Assembly (NCBI GenBank): GCA_016292015.1 | Contig: JAEEZY010000012.1 | Span: 81,699 to 145,698, forward strand | Reading direction: 5' to 3' | Length of the DNA stretch: 64,000 bases | Source: Bacteroidales bacterium | Lineage (GTDB): Bacteria; Bacteroidota; Bacteroidia; Bacteroidales; P3 | Part shown: positions 55,183 to 63,011 of the stretch, piece after piece | How the letters are laid out: the number at the start of each line of letters is the position of its first letter | Numbering within the stretch: position 1 is the stretch's first letter | Made by a program: the position numbers and the translations under genes | Notes under the pieces: generated by a model | What the model saw: only the letters and a program-made list of their open reading frames with translations | The model's database searches: none | Told to the model about the DNA's origin: nothing

Positions 55183-55217
55183 CTAATTTTCAATCAATCC
55201 GTGAGATAAATGACAAT

Positions 55218-56195
55218 TTAGTGTCTTCTTCTTTGTATTGTTTTAATTATGAAACTCCATAGTGACGGCTTCTTGCTGTCTTTTTTATGAAGTTCGTCCT
55301 GGGGTTCAATTTTATTGTACGTTGCGCAATCTTCGTTTACGATATTGGTATCGTTGTCATTGTCCGAGTCCTCATAATAGTTTTGATGGACAGATGTTTT
55401 CAGCCTTAGCTTTATAAATTCCTCGTTCAATCCGAATTCTTGTGCGAGTTTTTGAATTGATGCTCCTTTTTCCCACTTTTGTCTTAGAAGGATGTCTTTC
55501 TCGCGAGACCATTGTCTTTGTGGTGTTGCAAATCTTCCGTCAAGTTGTATGACCGATGCAATCAGTTTATGATGCCAACCCTCATATTCTAATCCAAGGG
55601 ACAAAACGAGATAGATATCCGATAATTCTATGCGTTTTTCATTGGACTTTCTGAAAAATTGTAGGAAAGATGGGTCTGTAACAGGAAGCGAATAGGAGAA
55701 GTCGTTATAAGAGAATTCGATTTTCACTCGTAATTTCCCGAAAATCTCCTCTTCGAATGCCACTGCGTTTTCAGGGCGGATAAGCATCAGAGAGTAGTTG
55801 TTTCCGGTTTCTTTGTCAGCCTTAAGGGCCTTCCCGTGATTGCCGAAAGGTGAGCGATGGGCTGTATCCAGTAATTTGTCTATTATTTCCCTTGTCGGTT
55901 GAATACAACCTATGGAGAACATTCTGGAATATGTTGTGTCCTCCGTATGCATATTGTGTGGACACGGCGTTGCGTCGGTCAGTTTGACTATTGAAAAGCA
56001 GTTGCAGTTAAATGCTGACGATTCTGGTATTTCTCCGGACTGTGTCGGCGCGATGGGGCGAATCCATTTGGGAATACTGTCAATATTCTTGACAATTGTC
56101 CAATCGCTCAGGTCTCTGTAGTCTATCTCTACCCCGGCCACACAGCGTCCACCTCGTTTGTACGAGTTCGCCAAGCAGATGAAAAACTTGTCCAT
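55218..56195 (-). CDS. Dual-OB-domain-like protein with helix-turn-helix-like segment
   Basis: 325 residues. The N-terminal half (about 1-180) begins MDKFFICLANSYKRGGRCVAGVE and has several Cys and Asn/Pro-rich turns, resembling the so-called dual OB-containing domain found beside DUF488 genes; the match is from memory and not searched. The second half contains a short HTH-like segment (WSREKDILLRQKWEKGASIQKLAQEFGLNEEFIKLRL, about 228-264). The acidic then basic tail ends TIQRRRH. The two OB folds could bind nucleic acid or a nucleotide. It is the last gene of the operon with the DUF488 pair, 6 bp behind the first of them. Function unknown. Confidence 0.7.
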   Translation of the reverse strand: MDKFFICLANSYKRGGRCVAGVEIDYRDLSDWTIVKNIDSIPKWIRPIAPTQSGEIPESSAFNCNCFSIVKLTDATPCPHNMHTEDTTYSRMFSIGCIQPTREIIDKLLDTAHRSPFGNHGKALKADKETGNNYSLMLIRPENAVAFEEEIFGKLRVKIEFSYNDFSYSLPVTDPSFLQFFRKSNEKRIELSDIYLVLSLGLEYEGWHHKLIASVIQLDGRFATPQRQWSREKDILLRQKWEKGASIQKLAQEFGLNEEFIKLRLKTSVHQNYYEDSDNDNDTNIVNEDCATYNKIEPQDELHKKDSKKPSLWSFIIKTIQRRRH

Positions 56196-56201
56196 GTATG
56201 C

Positions 56202-56645
56202 CTATAGAAGGTGTTTTATTACGACTTTCTCTGCTGAGCATTTCTTCATATACTCTGCTAGCAGGCGGCGATGGCAAAACTCCGGAGTATCTTCGCTGCA
56301 GAGGAAGCAGGCTCCATCAAATTGCTTTACTCCATACCTTTTTACAATATCCCGTTCTTTTAGGAGATTGGTGTAAGTCCTCTCATAGCCGCACCAGTCT
56401 ATTTCTTCTTTGTGCCAGTTGTCAAGTAATTCTTTTGTCGGTGCAAAATCTGTAATGTGCAGGTAAGGTATGTGGCATATTTCTTTTACAAAATATTCCA
56501 GGTCGGAGCCTTTTGCGAACCCTGCAAGTTGGCTGCTATTACTAATTCTTACATCAACCAACTGCTTTACGGCGTTATTTTTCAGTAGTTCAAAAAACCT
56601 TTTGGCACTCTTCTTGGTGAATCCTATTGTGTATAACGTTATCAT
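56202..56645 (-). CDS. DUF488 family protein (short paralogue)
   Basis: 147 residues. Family hallmarks: the start LYTIGFTKKSAKRFFELL (4-21), VDVRISNSSQLAGFAK (about 30-45), and the C-terminal FLCSEDTPEFCHRRLLAEY (about 113-131) with two Cys and a His/Arg, the presumed active centre. DUF488 is widespread and of unknown biochemistry; the pattern of Cys, Arg and Asp suggests an enzyme. It begins 2 bp after the end of the second DUF488 gene and is followed by the dual-OB-like gene 6 bp downstream, so the three genes form a tight operon. Confidence 0.85.
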   Translation of the reverse strand: MITLYTIGFTKKSAKRFFELLKNNAVKQLVDVRISNSSQLAGFAKGSDLEYFVKEICHIPYLHITDFAPTKELLDNWHKEEIDWCGYERTYTNLLKERDIVKRYGVKQFDGACFLCSEDTPEFCHRRLLAEYMKKCSAEKVVIKHLL

Positions 56646-56647
56646 GT

Positions 56648-57271
56648 TTAAGCTATTTCAACTGGTTGGACGGTGTATCCAATCTCTTTGTTCTTTAACC
56701 GATAGGCATCGATGCGTTGCTCTTCTTCTGTATATGACCCAAACATATTATCTACTTCGCTTAAATGGTATTTTTTTGAGTGTAGATATTCTTGTATCAT
56801 CTCTTTTTCAAGGTCTGAATGTGATACCAGAACCGATCCTTTGCGAATATGCTGCACATCAATTCCGTTGTCGTGAAAGTATCTTGATACAAGTGCAAAC
56901 CTATGACATTCCAACGGCTCGGCTTCCGAACACATGAAGGCAATGCGGTAGTCTTGTTCCAAACCATGAATTATTCTCGTTACCCCATGTTTGAAGTTAG
57001 GTGTCTCTACAGCGGCTTCGAAATTTACCATCCCGTTATCGTCTAGACAGTCACTTCTCCGTGCTCCGAATTCTTCCCCGAAATGTAAATATTCAATGCC
57101 ATTTCTGTTAAGGAACATTCTCAGTGGCTCCTGGTTGAATTGAGGCGAATACTTGCTTGCAGGAACAGTCCTGACATCCACGACGCAGTTTATGTCAAAT
57201 GCGCTGAGCATGCCGAGGAATTCCTCTTGCGATTGGTTGGAATGTCCTATGCTATATAAACGGTTGTTCAT
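56648..57271 (-). CDS. DUF488 family protein (long paralogue)
   Basis: 207 residues from the ATG at 57271; a longer open frame upstream covers the bcp gene and is not real. Hallmarks: LYSIGHSNQSQEEFLGML (5-22), VDVRTVPASKYSPQFNQ (about 31-47), YLHFGEEFGARR (about 61-72) and FMCSEAEPLECHRFAL (about 112-127) with the same C-x7-C-H-R layout as its neighbour. A C-terminal extension (about 145-207) is absent from the short copy. First gene of the operon; a Bacteroidota -7 element lies about 19 bp upstream. Function unknown. Confidence 0.87.
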   Translation of the reverse strand: MNNRLYSIGHSNQSQEEFLGMLSAFDINCVVDVRTVPASKYSPQFNQEPLRMFLNRNGIEYLHFGEEFGARRSDCLDDNGMVNFEAAVETPNFKHGVTRIIHGLEQDYRIAFMCSEAEPLECHRFALVSRYFHDNGIDVQHIRKGSVLVSHSDLEKEMIQEYLHSKKYHLSEVDNMFGSYTEEEQRIDAYRLKNKEIGYTVQPVEIA

Positions 57272-57289
57272 TGTGTTCTCTTCCGCCTG

Positions 57290-57297
57290 CAAAGATA
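57290..57297 (-). promoter_or_regulatory. -7 element of the DUF488 operon
   Basis: Minus-strand TATCTTTG, perfect TAnnTTTG, with a leader of only about 14 nt to the ATG at 57271. It lies in a 25-bp block (57281-57305) identical to the block in front of the efflux operon at 55166-55190. Confidence 0.65.
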
Positions 57298-57367
57298 CTA
57301 ATTTTAGTTCGAAAGGATTGTGGTTTTCTGAAAAATGCGTAATTTCGCTTTCTAAATTTTTTACGCT

Positions 57368-57814
57368 ATGTTGCAAAAAGGTACAAAAGCCCCTTATTTT
57401 GAGGGCGTTGATGAAAACGAGAATCTTGTCAAACTCTCCGATTTCGCTGGCAAGAAGCTGGTGCTTTATTTCTATCCGAAGGACAGCACCCCCGGTTGCA
57501 CCGCCGAGGCATGCGACCTGCGCGATAACTACGAGCGTTTTCTCGCACTTGGCTACAATGTCCTCGGTGTCAGTCGCGACACCGCCGCCTCTCATCGCCG
57601 TTTTATTGAGAAATACTCGCTCCCTTTCCACCTCATCGCCGACACTGACCTCTCCATCCTCAAAGCCTACGAGGCTTGGGGCGAGAAGAAGAACTACGGC
57701 AAGGTGTCGATGGGCACCCTCCGCACCACCTACGTCATAGACGAGCAAGGCACCATCATCGACGCTATAGGCAAAGTAAATACCAAGAACCATACTGCGC
57801 AAATAATCAAATAA
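57368..57814 (+). CDS. bcp: Thioredoxin-dependent peroxiredoxin (BCP type)
   Basis: 148 residues. Reduces hydrogen peroxide and organic peroxides with thioredoxin. The peroxidatic Cys C44 lies in KDSTPGCTAEACDLRD, with the resolving Cys C49 five residues on, the atypical 2-Cys arrangement of BCP. YPKDSTPGC, the conserved Arg near 116 and the length all fit. Transcribed divergently from the DUF488 operon and 11 bp before the VanX-like gene. Confidence 0.95.
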   Translation: MLQKGTKAPYFEGVDENENLVKLSDFAGKKLVLYFYPKDSTPGCTAEACDLRDNYERFLALGYNVLGVSRDTAASHRRFIEKYSLPFHLIADTDLSILKAYEAWGEKKNYGKVSMGTLRTTYVIDEQGTIIDAIGKVNTKNHTAQIIK

Positions 57815-57825
57815 AATACCATCCT

Positions 57826-58599
57826 ATGAAAACAAAAGTCTTTCTTGCAGTGCTCCTATGCTGCCTCTTCTTATCATGCAAGCAAAAGCCAGCGGAGACC
57901 GCTGTATGTGACTCTACCGTTCAACAGGACATAACCCTTTCGTCCTCCGACTTCGTCAACATCACAGATGTAGTGCCCGATGCCCTTTTGGAAATCCGCT
58001 ATTACAGCGCCTATAATTTCGTGGGAGCCCGTGTTGACGGCTATGAGCAACCTGCCGCCCTCATGACCCGTCAGGCTGCCGACAGCCTCCGTGCCGTTGC
58101 CGACGAGCTTCGCGCCCAAGGTTATGCCATTAAGGTTTACGATGCCTACCGTCCGCAGATGGCGGTTGACCATTTCATGCGTTGGGGTGCCGACTTGAGC
58201 GACACCGCCATGCGCCAGGTCTTCTATCCCGATGTTGACAGAAGCAAGCTGTTCGACCTGGGCTACATTGCTCGCAAGAGCAGCCACAGCCGCGGTTCGA
58301 CGGTTGATTTGACGTTGTTCGACATCGCCTCTGGCAAGGAGCTGGATATGGGAGGCCCCTTTGACTGGTTTGGCCGCAGGAGTCATCCCGACTGCGGTGG
58401 CCGTTATGTCGATGGGGTGAAGATCGAGTATCTGCCCAACGACACCATCTCTGCCGAGCAGTTCCGCAACCGCATGGTTCTGCGTGAAGCTATGCTGCGC
58501 CATGGGTTCAAACCCTACGAGTGCGAATGGTGGCACTTCACACTGAAGGACGAGCCTTATCCCGACACTTACTTCAATTTCCCCGTGCGAGAGCTTTAG
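57826..58599 (+). CDS. D-alanyl-D-alanine dipeptidase (VanX/DdpX-like) lipoprotein
   Basis: 257 residues from the ATG at 57826. A lipoprotein signal (LFLSC, Cys about 18) is followed by the M15D zinc peptidase domain with YSAYNFVGARVDGY (about 62), VYDAYRPQMAVDHF (about 105), the zinc site SSHSRGSTVDLTLFD (about 156-170) and EWWHFTL (about 236-242). It cleaves D-Ala-D-Ala, here probably for cell-wall turnover in the periplasm rather than vancomycin resistance, as no vanHA-like genes are near. Overlaps the 3' end of dus on the other strand by 26 bp. Probably co-transcribed with bcp. Confidence 0.92.
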   Translation: MKTKVFLAVLLCCLFLSCKQKPAETAVCDSTVQQDITLSSSDFVNITDVVPDALLEIRYYSAYNFVGARVDGYEQPAALMTRQAADSLRAVADELRAQGYAIKVYDAYRPQMAVDHFMRWGADLSDTAMRQVFYPDVDRSKLFDLGYIARKSSHSRGSTVDLTLFDIASGKELDMGGPFDWFGRRSHPDCGGRYVDGVKIEYLPNDTISAEQFRNRMVLREAMLRHGFKPYECEWWHFTLKDEPYPDTYFNFPVREL

Positions 58600-59482
58600 C
58601 CACAGCCTCGTCGTAACGGCGCAAGGTCGTCGCCTTCATGACGGCCTTGTGTTCTTTGTGCCCAATGGCGATGTACTCCCAGAAGGCATGTAGTCGTGAA
58701 AGTATCTGGCTTTCGCCGCATAGATTCAGAGTTGCGTGGTGGTAAACTTCGTCGTGCATCAGTCTGAGCACTTCCGTCGGTTCGCCGCCACCTAGCATCC
58801 AGGGCTGGGCTAGCAGTCCCCGGCCTATCATCACTCCTTTGATATTTCCACCTCGCAGCCGCCAACGCTCTATTTCCTCAGTGTCGGTGATGTCGCCGTT
58901 ATACACTATCGGGTGCTGGCATGCGTTGCACAGCCGTTCAAACGCCTCCATATCCACCATGCCTTTGTACATTTGCCGTCCTAGTCTTGGATGAAGCACC
59001 ACGTGTGTCAGAGGTATGTCGTTTATGATACGGATGGCCTCCAACCCCTCATCCGCATTTTCCTGCCCCAGGCGCATCTTTACCGAGAAGGTCATTTCGC
59101 TCCTATGTCCCATCTCGCGGACGATGCCTTTCAGGCGGTCTGGGTGTTGAGTCAGTCCGCTGCCTCTGCCACTCTTGGTCTGCATCGGGAATGGGCATCC
59201 CATGTTCAGGTCCAGTCGCTTCCAGCCCTTCTCTTCCACGGCGTCACATAGTTGTGCAAACTCGTCGCGGTCTTTGGCTATCACCTGTGGTACCGTGGGT
59301 ACACCTTTGCACTCATCGGCTGCTATGTCTCTCATGTCTTTCCGTCGAGGAGAGCCTCCTTCCAGGTGTATGAAAGGTGTGTAGTATTCGGTGACTCCGC
59401 CGGCATGGATACAGTGAGCCCGCCGATATACAGAGTCGGTATATCCCTGCAACGGTGCGAACGCTATGTAAAATCCATTCAT
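58574..59482 (-). CDS. tRNA-dihydrouridine synthase
   Basis: 302 residues. An FMN-dependent TIM-barrel enzyme that reduces specific uridines in the D-loop of tRNA. FAPLQGYTDSVYRRAH (8-23), the catalytic NMGCPFPMQTKSGRGSGL (Cys about 99), VKMRLGQ (about 140), HPRLGRQMYKG (about 165) and YNGDITDTEEIE (about 194-205) with GVMIGRGLLAQPW (about 216) are typical. The Bacteroidota branch is close to DusB/DusC; the exact position modified is not known. Converges on the VanX-like gene with a 26-bp overlap. Confidence 0.92.
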   Translation of the reverse strand: MNGFYIAFAPLQGYTDSVYRRAHCIHAGGVTEYYTPFIHLEGGSPRRKDMRDIAADECKGVPTVPQVIAKDRDEFAQLCDAVEEKGWKRLDLNMGCPFPMQTKSGRGSGLTQHPDRLKGIVREMGHRSEMTFSVKMRLGQENADEGLEAIRIINDIPLTHVVLHPRLGRQMYKGMVDMEAFERLCNACQHPIVYNGDITDTEEIERWRLRGGNIKGVMIGRGLLAQPWMLGGGEPTEVLRLMHDEVYHHATLNLCGESQILSRLHAFWEYIAIGHKEHKAVMKATTLRRYDEAVAKALARGN

Positions 59483-59590
59483 CGCTTACTCTGTTCATAA
59501 CGACTTTGGTGCTTGGTTTATTGTGATTTGTCATAGGAGGAGGCACAATAAAAGAGCCTTTGGAGCGTTACTGATAAAACTGCAAATCGT

Positions 59591-60268
59591 ATGACATTAG
59601 AAGAAGCCATCAAAGCGCGCCACTCGGTGCGTCAATACAAAAACCAGTCCATAGACAAAACCACCATTGCCTTACTGCAGGCCGCCGTTGACGATGCCAA
59701 CCGTTCGGCTTCGCTGCACATGCAGCTGGTCATCGACGAGCCGGAGGCCTTCGCCGGAGGCCTTGCCAAGTATGGCAAATTCAGCGGTGTGAGCAATTAC
59801 ATCGCCTTGGTGTGTCGCCACGGAGACGACGAGCAGCTTGGCTACTATGGCGAGCGTATAGTGCTTCTGGCCCAATCACTTGGGCTCAACAGCTGCTGGG
59901 TGGGGCTGACATTCAAGAAACAGCCTAGTCGTTACACAATCTCGTCGGGTGAGGTGATGCGCGGTGTTATCGCGCTCGGCTATGGAGCCACACAGGGTGT
60001 GCAGCACCCTGTGAAACCCATCTCTCAGTTCTGCAAACTTAACGGCTCTATGCCCGACTGGTTCCGCAATGGTATGGAAGCAGCGGTGTTGGCCCCTACT
60101 GCTATGAACATGCAGCGTTTCGAGTTCGAACTTCTACCCGACGGACATACCGTTGTCGCTCGCACCCGTTTCGCCCTCATATCCAACTACCTCAAGACCG
60201 ACCTCGGCATAGTGAAATGTCATTTCGAGATTGGGGCGGGAACTGACAATTTCGTCTGGTCCAAGTGA
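59591..60268 (+). CDS. Nitroreductase-family protein
   Basis: 225 residues. The FMN-binding nitroreductase fold starts MTLEEAIKARHSVRQYKNQSID (1-22), with the Arg-His-Ser-Val-Arg phosphate contact. The middle region has ERIVLLAQSLGLNSCWVGLTF (about 87-107) and a C-terminal VLAPTAMNMQRFEFEL (about 163-178). The second half is more like the TM-nitroreductase group. Reduces a quinone, nitro or flavin substrate with NAD(P)H; the substrate is unknown. Followed closely by the CDF transporter (5-bp gap). Confidence 0.87.
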   Translation: MTLEEAIKARHSVRQYKNQSIDKTTIALLQAAVDDANRSASLHMQLVIDEPEAFAGGLAKYGKFSGVSNYIALVCRHGDDEQLGYYGERIVLLAQSLGLNSCWVGLTFKKQPSRYTISSGEVMRGVIALGYGATQGVQHPVKPISQFCKLNGSMPDWFRNGMEAAVLAPTAMNMQRFEFELLPDGHTVVARTRFALISNYLKTDLGIVKCHFEIGAGTDNFVWSK

Positions 60269-60272
60269 TGGC

Positions 60273-61157
60273 ATGCGCCGCGAAAGAGAGATATACAAGG
60301 TGACATTGGTGGGCAGCGTGGTGAACGTGCTGCTCACTGTTTTTAAGTTTATTGCCGGTGTTTTGGGGCGCAGCGCGGCTATGACCGCCGACGCTGCCCA
60401 CTCGCTTTCTGACCTCTTGACCGACGCCGTGGTGATACTCTTTGTCCGCATCAGTGCCAAACCCGAAGACCGAGGCCACGACTACGGTCACGGCAAATAC
60501 GAGACCTTGGCAACCACCATAATTGGACTCCTCCTTGCTGCTGTGGCGGTGGGCATTGGCTTCCATGGTGTCTCGGATATCGTTGTCTGGTCGCGTGGCG
60601 GAGTGCTCGACTCTCCCGGCATGCTGGCGATGTGGGCTGCAGTCGTATCGGTGTTGCTTAAAGAGGCGGTCTATCAATATACTGCGGTCTATGCTCGCAA
60701 ACTCGATTCCTCCGTGATGAAAGCCAATGCCTGGCACCATCGTAGCGACGCGCTCTCGTCGCTGGGCACTCTGGCTGGCATTGGCGGAGCCATTGCACTC
60801 GGTGGCCGCTGGGCGGTGCTTGACCCGCTTGCCTCCTTGGTGGTGGCGTTCTTCATCCTCAGGGTGGCTTGCAAACTATTGAAACAGGGGCTCAGCGAGC
60901 TGCTGGAGGCCTCGCTGCCCGACGAGGTAGAGCAGGAGATTCTCTCTCTGGTGATGTCTCACCCTGGTGTGTCCGACCCCCACCACCTGCGTACACGACG
61001 CATTGGCAGCCGCTATGCCATCGAGTTGCACATACGGATGGACGGGTCCATGCCGCTTTCCGAAGCGCACGACCGCACCCGTGAAATCGAAGCTGCCCTG
61101 AAACAACGCTTCGGCCAGTCAACTCACATTAACCTCCACGTCGAGCCGGCCAAGTGA
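60273..61157 (+). CDS. Cation diffusion facilitator (CDF) family transporter
   Basis: 294 residues from the ATG at 60273; a further in-frame TTG at 60231 would overlap the nitroreductase gene. Six membrane helices, with the metal site in TM2 DAAHSLSD (about 39-46) and TM5 HHRSDALSS (about 151-159), as in FieF/ZitB-type divalent metal/proton antiporters. A C-terminal cytoplasmic domain with LHIRMDGSMPLSEAHDRTREIE (about 250-271). Exports Zn, Fe, Mn, Cd or Co; the TM5 H-x3-D pattern is compatible with Zn. Sits 1 bp before ogt. Confidence 0.93.
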   Translation: MRREREIYKVTLVGSVVNVLLTVFKFIAGVLGRSAAMTADAAHSLSDLLTDAVVILFVRISAKPEDRGHDYGHGKYETLATTIIGLLLAAVAVGIGFHGVSDIVVWSRGGVLDSPGMLAMWAAVVSVLLKEAVYQYTAVYARKLDSSVMKANAWHHRSDALSSLGTLAGIGGAIALGGRWAVLDPLASLVVAFFILRVACKLLKQGLSELLEASLPDEVEQEILSLVMSHPGVSDPHHLRTRRIGSRYAIELHIRMDGSMPLSEAHDRTREIEAALKQRFGQSTHINLHVEPAK

Positions 61158-61158
61158 C

Positions 61159-61638
61159 ATGGACTACATCTCTCGTTATGCATCCCCCCTGGGAGCGATG
61201 ACAATGGCGTCAGACGGCGTTGCGCTCGTCGGATTGTGGTTCGATGGACAGAAACACTATGCTAGCACAGTGGCAGACGACGCTCTTGAGTCTCGTGAGC
61301 TTCCTATCTTCGTTGATACACGCTTATGGCTGGACTCTTACTTCGCCGGACACCGCCCTGTTGACTCGCCCCACTTGGCACTTCGTGGCTCCGATTTCAG
61401 TCGTGGTGTATGGCAATGGTTGCGAGACATACCCTATGGTACTACAGTCGCGTACGGCCTGATTGCACAAGCCTTGAACTGCCGTTCCGCACAGGCTGTG
61501 GGTGCGGCTGTCGGTCACAATCCTATATCTCTGATAATCCCCTGCCACCGTGTTGTGGCCGTAAACGGAATCGGCGGCTATGCCGCAGGGGTAAATGTCA
61601 AAAAGGCCCTGCTTGACATGGAGGGGTGCAGGTTATGA
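61159..61638 (+). CDS. ogt: Methylated-DNA-[protein]-cysteine S-methyltransferase
   Basis: 159 residues. Removes O6-alkyl groups from guanine by transfer to its own Cys in IIPCHRVVAVNGIGGYA (C129). The preceding VWQWLRDIPYGTTVAYGLIAQAL (about 76-98) is the helix-turn-helix DNA-recognition motif. N-terminal domain small, as in Ogt rather than Ada. It starts 1 bp after the CDF gene and converges on radA with a 2-bp gap. Confidence 0.95.
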   Translation: MDYISRYASPLGAMTMASDGVALVGLWFDGQKHYASTVADDALESRELPIFVDTRLWLDSYFAGHRPVDSPHLALRGSDFSRGVWQWLRDIPYGTTVAYGLIAQALNCRSAQAVGAAVGHNPISLIIPCHRVVAVNGIGGYAAGVNVKKALLDMEGCRL

Positions 61639-61640
61639 TT

Positions 61641-63008
61641 TCACGCGAACAGTTTTCTGAAGGCTTCTTCTATTACGGCTAGTTCGACTATCTCTATGGG
61701 ATACTTGCGCTTGTCGAGGCCTTTGGTGTTGTAGCGTGATACGAATATCTTTTCGAAGCCGAGGCGGCCGGCTTCGGCTATGCGCTGTTCGACGCGGGTC
61801 ACGGGACGGATTTCGCCGTTGAGGCCCATCTCAGCGGCCATGCAGATGGTGGGGGGGATGGGGATATCGACGTTACTGGAGAGTATGGAGCAGGCGACGG
61901 CGAGGTCGATGGCGGGGTCGCTGACGCGCAGTCCTCCTGCGATATTGAGGAATACGTCCTTGGCTCCGAGTTTGAAGCCGCAGCGTTTTTCGAGTACGGC
62001 CAGGAGCATGCTGAGACGGCGGAAGTCGAAGCCGTTGGCGTTGCGCTGCGGTGTGCCGTAAACGGCGGAGGAGACGAGTGACTGCACTTCGATGAAGATG
62101 GGTCGCGCACCTTCGAGTGTGGCGGAGACGGCAGAGCCGCTGAGAGTCTCGTCGCGCTGTGAGAGAAGTATCTCGGAGGGGTTGGGCACCTCGCGTAGTC
62201 CGTCAGACTGCATCTCGAAGATGCCGAGTTCGGCGGTGGAACCGAAACGGTTTTTCAGAGCGCGGAGGATGCGGAAACCGTAGTTTTGGTCGCCCTCGAA
62301 CTGGAGGACGGCATCGACGATATGCTCCATCACTTTGGGGCCGGCGAGGGTGCCGTCCTTGGTGATATGTCCGATGAGGAGGACGGGGACTCCAGAGAGC
62401 TTGGCGTAGCGCTGGAAGAGGGTGGTGCACTCTCTGATTTGCGAGATGCTTCCGGCGGAGGAGTCTATCTCCTCGGACGAGATGGTCTGGATGGAGTCGA
62501 TGATGAGCAGTTCGGGTTTCACGGCCTCGATATGCTCGAAGATGCGCTGAGTGGCGGTCTCGGAGACGACGTACATCTCGCCCTGGGGTTTCCCAATGCG
62601 GTCGGCACGCATCTTTATCTGCTGTTCGCTCTCCTCGCCGCTGACGTAGAGGAGGCGCTTGCCTTGCATGGAGAGGGCTGTCTGGAGGAGGAGAGTGGAT
62701 TTACCGATGCCGGGTTCGCCACCTAGGAGCAGGAGACTTCCCGGGACGATGCCGCCACCGAGGACGCGGTCGAACTCGCTGCAGTGGGTCTGGATACGGA
62801 CGGTCTCGTCGTATTTGACCTCCTCAATGCGTACGGGTGCAGACTGACTGATTGCTTGATTGCTCGATTGCTTGAATACTTGAGTGGAGGCTTGGACCAC
62901 CTCTTCATCGAAGGTGTTCCACTTGCCACACTCGGGACAGCGTCCGAGCCATGAGCTGCTCTGGTAGCCGCATTCGCGGCAGAAGAAATATCGTTTAGCT
63001 TTGGCCAT
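61641..63008 (-). CDS. radA: DNA repair protein RadA
   Basis: 455 residues. A RecA-like ATPase that aids branch migration in recombination. The N-terminal zinc finger uses C10, C13, C24, C27. A Ser/Gln-rich linker (about 43-57) is encoded by an 8-bp array (62842-62881). Then Walker A GGEPGIGKST (about 95-104), Walker B LLIIDSIQT (about 167), the RadA signature ALKNRFGSTAELGIFEM (about 243-259) and a Lon-like C-terminal domain (about 280-455) with GGLRVSDPAIDLAVA. All core motifs are intact. SodB lies 3 bp upstream, so both are co-transcribed. Confidence 0.96.
   Translation of the reverse strand: MAKAKRYFFCRECGYQSSSWLGRCPECGKWNTFDEEVVQASTQVFKQSSNQAISQSAPVRIEEVKYDETVRIQTHCSEFDRVLGGGIVPGSLLLLGGEPGIGKSTLLLQTALSMQGKRLLYVSGEESEQQIKMRADRIGKPQGEMYVVSETATQRIFEHIEAVKPELLIIDSIQTISSEEIDSSAGSISQIRECTTLFQRYAKLSGVPVLLIGHITKDGTLAGPKVMEHIVDAVLQFEGDQNYGFRILRALKNRFGSTAELGIFEMQSDGLREVPNPSEILLSQRDETLSGSAVSATLEGARPIFIEVQSLVSSAVYGTPQRNANGFDFRRLSMLLAVLEKRCGFKLGAKDVFLNIAGGLRVSDPAIDLAVACSILSSNVDIPIPPTICMAAEMGLNGEIRPVTRVEQRIAEAGRLGFEKIFVSRYNTKGLDKRKYPIEIVELAVIEEAFRKLFA
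62842..62881. repeat. Intragenic 8-bp degenerate tandem array in radA (5 units)
   Basis: Plus-strand octamers GACTGACT, GATTGCTT, GATTGCTC, GATTGCTT, GAATACTT. They encode the polar linker between the RadA zinc finger and the ATPase domain. Confidence 0.75.
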
Positions 63009-63011
63009 TCA

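Noticed and set aside
57676..57825. Longer start for the VanX-like gene and longer start for the long DUF488 gene (57272-57802)
   Set aside because: Both extensions run through the bcp gene in other frames; the internal ATGs give a lipoprotein signal and a normal DUF488 start.
57826..58599. Vancomycin resistance locus
   Set aside because: A VanX-like dipeptidase alone, with no vanH, vanA or regulator, is more likely for cell-wall recycling.
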